Below, piece by piece: positions 43,990 to 51,199 of a stretch of DNA of 64,000 nt (within the stretch, counting starts at the first letter, position 1; every line of letters begins with the position of its first letter). Under the pieces are notes generated by a model that worked only from the letters and a program-made list of their open reading frames with translations, was not told the DNA's origin and ran no database searches. A program made the translations under genes and the position numbers. This stretch comes from Candidatus Eiseniibacteriota bacterium (GTDB lineage Bacteria > Eisenbacteria > RBG-16-71-46 > CAIMUX01), in the NCBI GenBank assembly GCA_016712505.1, contig JADJQY010000040.1, positions 124,001 to 188,000 on the forward strand, in the 5' to 3' direction.

Positions 43990-44708
43990 CCGATCCCGCC
44001 TTCGTCGATGCCCGCTTCCAGTTCGCGACGCGCCGCGCCCCGGAGATTCTCCGGCGAGATTCGCGCGATGCAGGCAAGCTCGACCCCCTCGCTGTAGCGG
44101 GGATTGCACTCACGGAAGAACGCAACATCGAGATTGTGGTGCCGCTCCTCGGTGCTGTCTAGGTCCGCCTTGAGGCGATCGTGCGGGGTCACCGGATGGA
44201 TGCAGTGCGTGAGTTCATCATACCCATCCGCGTAGCGCGCCCGTGCGAGCTGATTCAGGAGCGGTTCGAGCCCCGGATCGCCGGCCCCCCCGCGTCGCGG
44301 AAACCAGTCGCGAAAGAAGAGCGACAGATAGAGGTAGGTGCGGTGTCCCTTCGAGAGCAGGAACCAGAAGAGCGGCGTCTCAGGTTCCTGCGCGATGACC
44401 CGACCGGAGAAGCGGCACCACGATTTCATCAGAACCTGGCTGCCCCAGTGCCGACGGTCGATCACCGTGTCGCCGGAGAAGAGCGCCCGCACTGGCCTTC
44501 CCTCGAACTGTGCCGCGAGCACCCGCTGCGTGCTGAAACCGACGATCTGCTGCTCGGCCCGAAACAGCAGCACCCACTGCTTCTCGGAGAGGTCGACGCG
44601 GAACTGCGTGGCATCTGCCCCATCGTAGTGCGCGGAGAAGAGCGCGAACAGCCGGGCGATCTCCTCCTCGCCGAGTTGAGCCAGAGCAACGGTCTCAGAG
44701 ACGAGCAT
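43986..44708 (-). CDS. GNAT-like acyltransferase, unidentified substrate
   Basis: A 240-residue protein with a GNAT-type core: a helical start, LLFRAEQQIVGFSTQRVL strand pair, ALFSGDTVIDRRHWGSQVLMKSW (beta4 and pyrophosphate-loop region) and PLFWFLLSKGHRTYLYLSLFF. The classical RxxGxG/A loop is degenerate, so assignment rests on pattern only. The start lies 14 bp inside the preceding membrane gene and its stop overlaps the GH3 start, consistent with tight co-translation in the cluster. Confidence 0.6.
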   Translation of the reverse strand: MLVSETVALAQLGEEEIARLFALFSAHYDGADATQFRVDLSEKQWVLLFRAEQQIVGFSTQRVLAAQFEGRPVRALFSGDTVIDRRHWGSQVLMKSWCRFSGRVIAQEPETPLFWFLLSKGHRTYLYLSLFFRDWFPRRGGAGDPGLEPLLNQLARARYADGYDELTHCIHPVTPHDRLKADLDSTEERHHNLDVAFFRECNPRYSEGVELACIARISPENLRGAARRELEAGIDEGGIG

Positions 44709-45493
44709 TTTGGGTCTCCGGCGCCCGCCGGGGAGAGAGCGCGATCAGGGACATGGCAAGGTTGGGCACTGCCCAGAGGAGCGCGACCAGGGTCGCCAGG
44801 TTGACGGCGAGGAAGCGCTCGCTAGCATCGGCAAAGTAGACCCCGACCCGCCCATCGTTCAAGTGACGGAACCAGGCGGCAAAGATGATCTCGGGCACGA
44901 GGCCGATCCGGATCGTGCTGGCCCAGCGAAGGGCGAAGTCATTCCAGAGATCCGTAGACGGGATCCGAGGGACGGACGGCGAGTCGGACGCGTGGATGGA
45001 CGCGGGAGATGGACGCGGAGATGGACGCGGAGATGGACGCGGATCCGGGGGCTGAGGCGGAACCGACTGAGGCCCCGGCTGGACGCGCCGCGGGCCGAGG
45101 CATGAGTGCAATGGCCGGCTCGAGCGCCAGGCGTGGTCGGAGCGCAGGAGCACAGGCGGTCAGCCATCCGATCGCAATCAGGTCGTGAGCGATCCCGTAG
45201 AGCGGCGTCCAGGAGATGGTGACGTAGAGCATCCAAAGCTCGACCACCGCGCGGGCTCCCCACCAGCAGAGGTGCCCGACGTACATGCGTCGAAGGCGAG
45301 GCCCGATGTCCTGGCGGGTGAGGAGGACGACCGGAACCGCGTACCAAGCATAGAGGGCGTAGCAGAGCCAGATCTGCTTGGGCAACGAGATCGGTCCGCC
45401 GATCGCCCCCTGCCTCTGCGCAGCGTGGAAGAGGACGCCGCTGAGGCCGAGAGCGGCGAGTGCGAGCCAGAGTGCCTTCTGTTGCTTCTCCAT
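44695..45493 (-). pseudogene. Integral membrane protein split into two frames by a +1 base in a 12-bp repeat
   Basis: The first frame (from ATG 45493) encodes about four hydrophobic helices (ALWLALAALGLSGVLF, QIWLCYALYAWYAVPVVLL, MLYVTISWTPLYGIAHDLIAIGW). It is followed by an ASIS repeat and a non-homologous tail ending near 44939. The remaining part, with helices IRIGLVPEIIFAAWF and FLAVNLATLVALLWAVPNLAMSLIAL, is in another frame that ends at 44695. The frames join if one G is removed at 45004-45006, where the 12-bp unit has GGG instead of GG. A continuous protein of ~266 residues would result. It could be a real inactivating or phase-variable change, or a sequencing error. The family is unknown. 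Confidence 0.65.
44994..45042. repeat. 12-bp tandem repeat (4 units) containing a one-base insertion
   Basis: Three perfect units of AGATGGACGCGG lie at 45007, 45019 and 45031. A related unit GGATGGACGCGG sits at 44994-45005, followed by one extra G at 45006 that breaks the period. The extra base is exactly where the membrane protein loses its frame. Confidence 0.85.
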
Positions 45494-45496
45494 CGA

Positions 45497-46744
45497 TCAG
45501 AAACGCAGGATGACTTCGGTGCCGGATGGGGCGGTTCCTTCGGCGGTGGTCCGGTCCGTTCCGCCGAGCCGAGGCGCGGTGACACTCGGGTCGGTTGGTC
45601 GCCGGTGGTTCTCCGCTCGCCACAGACGCAGGATCTGGGGTCCGAGCAGATCCGCCGCTGTGCTTCTGAAGCGGGGCGAACCGAATCGTCGAATGTCCAT
45701 GCTCTGCGCCCGCAGGATCGCGACGTCCTGCCGAATGATGTGCCGAGCGATCGGCTCGAAGTAGAGGCGAACGAAAGGGCCAAGCAATCCTCGCCGGTCG
45801 AATCGAAAGGTGACCATGGTGTAGACCATCGTCTCCGTCTCCGTGACCGGGGTGCACTGCGAGGTGATGACATAGTGCCGCTGGTCTCCGAACCGGTAGT
45901 CGACCCTCGAGGTGGTCGGCATGAGAAACCGATCGGTGTGAATCAGGCGGGACCCGCGCGGAAACAGAAGGCGGGAGACCACGCTCTGCGCGTTCCGCTC
46001 GTCGACGAACTCCGCCTCGTAACCGTCGGGCAGGTCCCGGAGCTTCGCCCTCAGCTCGCGCGCGCGCTTCGAGCGGAACCATCCGGTGTGCACATAGACG
46101 GTGTGCGGACAATCGAGGAAGTTCTCCAGGCAGGCGTAGGCCCCGGCCTCGAAGCGATTGACGAGTAGAAACGACATCCATCCGGGCTCACGGTGGTGCG
46201 GGAACGGACGTGGAGGGCCGGCGGGAGGTTCCGCACCGAAATAGACCCAGATGAAACCATCCGCCTCGCAGGCGGGATAGCTCCGAATCCGGATATCCGG
46301 TCGGTCGGCTTCCCCGACCAACGCCGGGATGTCGACGCAGCGACCAGCGGCGTCATAGCGCCATCCGTGATAGGCGCACTCCAGCGTGCCGCGCCGGACG
46401 CATCCGCGGGCAAGCGCGAGATTTCGGTGCGCGCACCGGTCCTCGAGCGCGGCCGGGCTCCCGTCGTCGCGCCGGAACAGGACGATCGGCTCGCCCAGGA
46501 GCGTCCGGGGAAGCGGCTTCCGACGGAGCTCTCGCGACCGCGCAGCGATGTACCAGTAAGCACGCAGGGCCAACGGGCTATCGGTCCGGCGGGCCGCCGG
46601 GCCAGGGGCAGCGCTGAAGGTGGTCCTGGCGTCGGGGTTGGCGTCGGGGCTGCCGTCGGGGTTGGCGTCGAGGTTGGCACGTTCGCTGGAGCCGGGACCG
46701 GAGGCACGTGCTGCGCCAGGAAACGACGGGGGACTCGAACTCAT
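45497..46744 (-). CDS. Rieske non-haem iron oxygenase, catalytic subunit-like (first of two)
   Basis: A 415-residue oxygenase. A low-complexity N-terminus (tandem 12-bp repeat) precedes the Rieske [2Fe-2S] domain: DRCAHRNLALARG (Cys104, His106) and LECAYHGWRYDAAG (Cys123, His126). The mononuclear iron site is the complete N-x2-D-x2-H-x4-H pattern at Asn208, Asp211, His214 and His219 (ENFLDCPHTVYVHTGWF). The C-terminal half resembles single-component Rieske oxygenases that act on sterol-like, chlorophyll-like or aromatic substrates; no partner reductase is encoded here. ATG 46744 overlaps the upstream stop (ATGA). Confidence 0.88.
   Translation of the reverse strand: MSSSPPSFPGAARASGPGSSERANLDANPDGSPDANPDARTTFSAAPGPAARRTDSPLALRAYWYIAARSRELRRKPLPRTLLGEPIVLFRRDDGSPAALEDRCAHRNLALARGCVRRGTLECAYHGWRYDAAGRCVDIPALVGEADRPDIRIRSYPACEADGFIWVYFGAEPPAGPPRPFPHHREPGWMSFLLVNRFEAGAYACLENFLDCPHTVYVHTGWFRSKRARELRAKLRDLPDGYEAEFVDERNAQSVVSRLLFPRGSRLIHTDRFLMPTTSRVDYRFGDQRHYVITSQCTPVTETETMVYTMVTFRFDRRGLLGPFVRLYFEPIARHIIRQDVAILRAQSMDIRRFGSPRFRSTAADLLGPQILRLWRAENHRRPTDPSVTAPRLGGTDRTTAEGTAPSGTEVILRF
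46631..46678 (-). repeat. 12-bp tandem repeat (4 units) in the first Rieske gene
   Basis: Units of 12 bp (consensus GTCGGGGTTGGC) begin at 46631, 46643, 46655 and 46667 and encode an Asn-Pro-Asp-rich N-terminal linker (ANPDGSPDANPD). The array is in frame. Confidence 0.8.
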
Positions 46745-48108
46745 GACCGGGCCGGCAGCTCCGCGGCCGGCCGCGCACCGCTGCTTGCGCCCGGGGACGC
46801 GGTTCCATCCGGACCCGGCGGTCGAGAGCTGTCCAGCTTGGCCGCGGTCTCGGCGACCGGCGGTCGGGTCGCCGGGAGATTGCGGGCGAACTGAAGGAAG
46901 CGGGCCAAGACGGCGTCCTCCTCTCCTTCGGGTCTGGGGCGAAACTGCATCTGGTCGAGCAGCTCGACGTCACGCTTCAGGAACGCGGCGTACAAACGAC
47001 GTGCAATGGCGTGCGAGAGCGATGCGAGCGGCGGGGGTCGACGCGCCCCTTTGCACAACGTGCGCACCATCGGAACCACTTCCACCCCATCGGGCATCGG
47101 GCGCAGGGACAGGACAAGCCCTGTGCGTCGAGTACCCACCTGGCTCCACACCTCGAGCAGCGGCCCGTCGTAGCTCGTGATCGCAACCTCGACCCGGTCG
47201 CCGGAGAGCCGCCGCATCAATCGGTCGTACGGTGCCGAACCGGTGACCTTGGCTTGAAATCGCAAGGTGAAGCTGCGGTCCGTCTGTTCCACTTCCGGAC
47301 GACCAACCACCGTCCGCCCGTGGACACTCTCCAGATGACGCACGTCGAAGGCATTCGCGGCGACCGCCAACCATGAGGTGCGCAACCGCACGGGAGCGGA
47401 GACCGACGAGATCGTTCCCGGATCGGCGGAGAGCGGAAACCGCGGGGAGAGGTCCGGTCGGTCGGTCGAGGATTCGATGCGGGAGTCGGTCCCGACACGG
47501 AACGCGGCCTCGCGGCTGAACGTGCCGACGAACACCGCGCCCAGCGCCTCCACGACCGGAAGTGACGGAAGAGCGTGATCGGGCATCGGTCGGTCATGGG
47601 CATCGCGGCAGTGGCCGGCACGGTCGTAGCACCAATGATGGAGCGGACACCTGAGTTTCTCATCGACGATCTCGCCGTAGCCCAGAAACGCGCCCAGGTG
47701 TGCGCAGTAGCCGGGCAAGGCGACCACCTGCTGGGCTCGGTCACGCCATAGAACGAGCGGTCGCCCAAACAGATGGGCGACGACGGGACGGCGGGCCCGT
47801 GAACCGCCGACGCCGTTCGGCAGCCACCGGCGGCCTGCGATCCCGGAACCGGAGAGCGGGGCGAACTGAGCCGACGGACCGACGAGGTACCAAGCCTCGG
47901 GGAGTGCGGGAGCCCCCGGGGTGAAGGCAGCGTCCAGAGCCTGCGGAGATTCTCTCCGATCCGAGGCGATCAGAGACGACACCACCGCGGCCGATCCGCT
48001 CCCGTCCGCTGTTGAGACGTGAGGTCTACTGACCGGAGAGCCAACTCCGTCCGGACGGAGTCCGGAGCGTCGCAAGATGAGACCAAGGAGTGAGCCGTCA
48101 GGCGGCAT
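46741..48108 (-). CDS. Rieske non-haem iron oxygenase (second of two)
   Basis: A 455-residue protein. The Rieske domain is clear: GYCAHLGAFLGYG (Cys135, His137) and LRCPLHHWCYDRAGHC (Cys154, His157). The iron site keeps N-x2-D-x2-H-x4-H at Asn252, Asp255, His258 and His263 (NAFDVRHLESVHGR). It is diverged from the first Rieske protein, so the two probably act at successive steps or on different positions. An Ala/Pro-rich tail follows residue ~420. Its start ATG 48108 has a poor ribosome site, with an AT-richer stretch upstream (48127-48160). It is coupled to the first Rieske gene by a 4-bp overlap. Confidence 0.86.
   Translation of the reverse strand: MPPDGSLLGLILRRSGLRPDGVGSPVSRPHVSTADGSGSAAVVSSLIASDRRESPQALDAAFTPGAPALPEAWYLVGPSAQFAPLSGSGIAGRRWLPNGVGGSRARRPVVAHLFGRPLVLWRDRAQQVVALPGYCAHLGAFLGYGEIVDEKLRCPLHHWCYDRAGHCRDAHDRPMPDHALPSLPVVEALGAVFVGTFSREAAFRVGTDSRIESSTDRPDLSPRFPLSADPGTISSVSAPVRLRTSWLAVAANAFDVRHLESVHGRTVVGRPEVEQTDRSFTLRFQAKVTGSAPYDRLMRRLSGDRVEVAITSYDGPLLEVWSQVGTRRTGLVLSLRPMPDGVEVVPMVRTLCKGARRPPPLASLSHAIARRLYAAFLKRDVELLDQMQFRPRPEGEEDAVLARFLQFARNLPATRPPVAETAAKLDSSRPPGPDGTASPGASSGARPAAELPARS
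48044..48061. repeat. 18-bp perfect palindrome, second copy of the 23.8 kb core
   Basis: ACTCCGTCCGGACGGAGT here is identical to the centre of the 32-bp palindrome at 23785-23816. This copy lies within the N-terminal coding part of the second Rieske gene (encoding LRPDGV), so it is not a terminator. Confidence 0.8.
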
Positions 48109-48219
48109 GGCACTTTGCCCCGAGAGACATAACCCATTTTACCTCAACTATTTTCAAGAAAGTGATCCCGTCGCCCGGGTCAACTTCGATCCTGGTCCGA
48201 ACGGTCGAGAGCAGTCTCA
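48109..48219 (-). promoter_or_regulatory. 111-bp AT-richer gap, possible internal promoter of the oxygenase block
   Basis: This is the only sizeable gap inside the 42.1-51.05 kb cluster. Read on the minus strand it contains TTTCTTGAAAATAGTTGAGGTAAAAT-like sequence (about 48135-48160), with TAAAAT as a -10-like element. Spacing to a -35 is poor, so the assignment is weak. Confidence 0.25.
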
Positions 48220-49314
48220 TTAGGCCTCCGCTCCGGTTCCCGCCGAACGAAACGACGCGGCCGGGCCGACTCCGGTTCCGCCTGGCGAGGGAACCGTCCT
48301 CTCGCCCTCCTCCTCCCCGGCCCACTCGACCTGCCGACGGAGCAGGTCCAGCACACCCCGGATGGCCCGCGCGCAGCCCGGCGCGCGCATATAGTGGTCC
48401 GCACCCCAGATCGGCAGAGTCCATCCCGGCTCCACCATGGCATCTCGGATCAACGTCATGCCGTCATTAGGTCCGGCGATCGGCCCTGCATCTCCGAGGC
48501 GGGCATGTCGCTCTCGCAGGCGACCGCGCAGCTCCGATCGCTGCGGGAAGCCGACCAGGTTGATGACCCGGAGGTCCCGCGGCAAGCGAGGCTTGGGAGC
48601 GAGCAAGGTCTCGTTTCCGTGCCGGAGTTCCTCGATCAATTGCGGATCGGCCGCGGTGAGCGCGAGGTAACCGCGCAGGAGTCCGCGTTTCCACCATGCG
48701 CCCCGGTGCAGGTCGTTCACGATGGCCGTCCCGCGGATCAACCCCCCGACGTTGACCCAGGCTCGACACTTCCGGGCGAGCTCGGGATTCCCCTCGAAGG
48801 CAATCCGCACGTCGGCTCCCCCCTTGCTGAGAGAAACGAGGATCACCGAGGCATCGGCCTCGCGCTCCAGGAACCGCCCGAGCTGGGCGGCGTTCCCCCG
48901 CACCGATCCGGTGCTCGGAAGCGGCCAGAGTTCTGATTCGAGTCCAAGGCTCCGAGCAGCCCGCCGAACCACCCGTCCGTCACCGCCGTAGACCGGATAC
49001 TCGCGGTAGAATGCGGCCGGCACGATGCGGACGACCAGGCCCGGCGACAGCGTCGGATGCACCTCCCGCGCCGACGCGAGAGCCGACACAGACTCCAGCG
49101 CGCGGAGAAACCCCGCATTCGCAGGATCGCGGCGGACGCGGTCGAAGAGCAGGGCGGTGGTGACGTCCACGCCATGCACGCGGGTCAGCGCCGAGAGAGT
49201 CGGGGCATCGAGGGCAGCCAGATCGAGCGCAGAGTCGTCGAACAGGCGCTCCACATCGCGCGCCTGGCGCAACACCGCGCGCAGCGGACCGCTGATGAGC
49301 GGCTCAGCGTACAT
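48220..49314 (-). CDS. Alpha/beta-hydrolase-like protein (lipase/PGAP1-like nucleophile elbow)
   Basis: A 364-residue protein. A strand-turn-helix SVILVSLSKGGADVRIAFE (~157-175) has the nucleophile elbow with Ser163 in SLSKGG, a GxSxG variant common in lipase-like and PGAP1-like hydrolases. A probable acid lies in GPNDGMTLIRDAM, and the His in WGADHYMRAPG. The N-terminal ~90 residues are helical and unrecognised. The start overlaps the end of the desaturase gene by 11 bp. The catalytic reaction is unknown; hydrolysis of, or transfer from, a lipid ester fits the context. Confidence 0.6.
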   Translation of the reverse strand: MYAEPLISGPLRAVLRQARDVERLFDDSALDLAALDAPTLSALTRVHGVDVTTALLFDRVRRDPANAGFLRALESVSALASAREVHPTLSPGLVVRIVPAAFYREYPVYGGDGRVVRRAARSLGLESELWPLPSTGSVRGNAAQLGRFLEREADASVILVSLSKGGADVRIAFEGNPELARKCRAWVNVGGLIRGTAIVNDLHRGAWWKRGLLRGYLALTAADPQLIEELRHGNETLLAPKPRLPRDLRVINLVGFPQRSELRGRLRERHARLGDAGPIAGPNDGMTLIRDAMVEPGWTLPIWGADHYMRAPGCARAIRGVLDLLRRQVEWAGEEEGERTVPSPGGTGVGPAASFRSAGTGAEA

Positions 49315-50401
49315 GACAGGGGCTCCCCCCGGAGGTCGATCCGGCGATGGGGTCGGCCGCCGCGTCCCGCGCGCCCGCCGCGTCCCGTGCGCCCGCCGCG
49401 TCCCGCGTGACCCCGTCAGCCGACCGCCAGAGACTCAACGGCAGTTCGGCGACTGCCTCGGGCGCCGGCTCGGTGCAGGGGCGGGGTCCCAGCCACTGCC
49501 GGAGGTACTGACGAAGGTACGATCCACGCGGCTCGGTCGAGGCCGAGAGGCGCGGCAGGTGGATCCACGGGATCGTGGGGTAGCGGTGGTGGTTCAGATC
49601 CCACTCGCCGCGTAACAACAGGAGGCTGCTCACCGGGTCGGTGCGAAGGTTGAGCGCGCCGTCGTACACCCGTCGCGGCGTGAATGCGTGCGAGACGTAC
49701 TGGCGGGTCGACCAATTGAATGCGAAGGCGGCGTAACACCAGGCGACCGCCGCGAGGCGCAGGTCGCACCAGGCAAACAACGCCACGAAGAAGAGCAGGT
49801 TCAGCCCAACCTCGGCCCGAATGGCGCTCGCCTGTTGCTCGCGAATGTCCCCGAGCAGATACGAAGTCGAGAGGGCGCGACGGAACGGAGCCAGGCGGAA
49901 GATCCGAGGCGAAATCGCCGCAATGAGGGCGCCAATCGGAACCACCGGCCAGAACAGACCGAGCAGGATCGCATAGAACTGGGCGAACTTGAGCGGGCGG
50001 ACGTCGGTGGGGTAGTACAGGTCGAACATCTCGTAGTCGGTGCGATTCCGGAGGTGATGCCCCTGGTGCGTCGTCCGGATCATGGTGAACGATGCCGGAA
50101 AGAGCCACGACAGCGCGACGCCCATCCAGTGATTCAACCGCGCGTCACCGTGCAGCACGCCATGCTCCGCCTGGTGGATCAAGGCGTACACGAGTTGCAT
50201 GGCAAACGAGAAGACCAGCGCCCAGCCGGCCAGCGCCAGCCCGCCTGCGCTCCGGGACGCCCCCACCAGGCAGGCCGTGGCCAAGCCGAAGGCCGAGAGC
50301 GACAGCAGCAGATTCCGCGTCTCCGGGATCGGGTAGTCGCTTGGCGCGCGCCCCCCGGGAAACGGCGGGGGCGGCAGGACAGGTCCCGCAGCGGTCTTCA
50401 T
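49304..50401 (-). CDS. Membrane fatty acid desaturase-family diiron enzyme
   Basis: A 365-residue integral membrane protein. Four hydrophobic segments surround three histidine boxes: HQAEH at 76-80, HQGHH at 112-116 and NHHRYP (~270), the pattern of the fatty acid desaturase/hydroxylase superfamily, which includes carotenoid and lipid-modifying members. Box 1 is HxxxH. The C-terminal ~35 residues contain an 18-bp repeat (RDAAGA repeated). The start ATG 50401 is 21 bp after the stop of the NTF2-like gene, so both are likely in one transcript. Confidence 0.85.
   Translation of the reverse strand: MKTAAGPVLPPPPFPGGRAPSDYPIPETRNLLLSLSAFGLATACLVGASRSAGGLALAGWALVFSFAMQLVYALIHQAEHGVLHGDARLNHWMGVALSWLFPASFTMIRTTHQGHHLRNRTDYEMFDLYYPTDVRPLKFAQFYAILLGLFWPVVPIGALIAAISPRIFRLAPFRRALSTSYLLGDIREQQASAIRAEVGLNLLFFVALFAWCDLRLAAVAWCYAAFAFNWSTRQYVSHAFTPRRVYDGALNLRTDPVSSLLLLRGEWDLNHHRYPTIPWIHLPRLSASTEPRGSYLRQYLRQWLGPRPCTEPAPEAVAELPLSLWRSADGVTRDAAGARDAAGARDAAADPIAGSTSGGSPCHVR
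49359..49407 (-). repeat. 18-bp tandem repeat (2.7 units) at the desaturase C-terminus
   Basis: Units start at 49359, 49377 and 49395 (consensus GCCGCGTCCCGCGCGCCC) and encode a repeated RDAAGA tail. The last unit is partial. Confidence 0.8.
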
Positions 50402-50422
50402 CGCGATTCCAACTTCCTGCGT

Positions 50423-51052
50423 CTACTGTTCGCGGCCACGTCCGAACTGACGCACATAGGCACGTCCAGACCCGCTTTCGCCTCCGGGCGCGGCCCCCCG
50501 CTCGCGCGCGCGTCCCTGTCCCCGCCCCGCTCCGACGATGCTACCGACCAGCAGGCCAGCCAACCCGGCCACGACCATTCCCCCGGTCAGCCAGAGCTGC
50601 TTCTGGTCCGAGATCGGATTGGCGAAGGCGTTGACGCCGGCGTGAAGAGCCACGAGTTTCCAGCCCGACTCCTTACGCACCATCGCGGCGCTGTAGGTGC
50701 TCTGCACCGTCAGGTCGCGCCCATTGCGGAAGTGGAACCGATCCGCGGACTGCAATGCGACGATCGCGGTTTCGCCATGAAAGACCGCGGGAGCGGCGAG
50801 CGACGGATCCACGGTGAATCCGATCAGGACCGAGCCGAAGCGTTCGAGCTTGCTCTCGACGTAGTCCATGAGCGCTTCCGGTCCCCTGAGAGTCGCGCAA
50901 TCGATCATCGTCACCTGCACGTCGCGGTCGAGCCAGGGAGTCAACGAGTCCCAGTCGCGTCGATTGATCCCCTCGGTGATCTCCTGCAACATCGCCCGCA
51001 GTGCGAGTCGGTCGTCTCGCCGCTCGTCATCGAGCACCGGTGCATGGGGCAC
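50423..51052 (-). CDS. NTF2/SnoaL-like domain protein with C-terminal membrane anchor
   Basis: A 209-residue protein. Residues ~1-135 have the SnoaL/NTF2-like cone fold pattern (MLQEITEGINRRDWDSLTPWLDRDVQVTM ... AMVRKESGWKLVALHAGVNAFA). One transmembrane helix follows (WLTGGMVVAGLAGLLVGSIVGAG) and then a Gly/Arg-rich cytoplasmic or periplasmic tail. GTG 51052 has AGGAGGAA ~8 bp upstream, a strong site that fixes the start although the frame stays open much further upstream. It is the first gene of the minus-strand cluster and is divergent from the hydroxyproline operon. Confidence 0.7.
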   Translation of the reverse strand: MPHAPVLDDERRDDRLALRAMLQEITEGINRRDWDSLTPWLDRDVQVTMIDCATLRGPEALMDYVESKLERFGSVLIGFTVDPSLAAPAVFHGETAIVALQSADRFHFRNGRDLTVQSTYSAAMVRKESGWKLVALHAGVNAFANPISDQKQLWLTGGMVVAGLAGLLVGSIVGAGRGQGRARERGAAPGGESGSGRAYVRQFGRGREQ

Positions 51053-51199
51053 GGGTGGTTCCTCCTGGGTTCGGTGCCTGGATCGGGAGCGCCGCGAGTC
51101 TATGACTGTCCGAGGCGCGGGAAAAGCGCCGTGTGCTCCAGGGCACGAGACGCGTAAGATCCGCGTCGGCGTGACACGGACCTCGACCAGGAGAACGAC

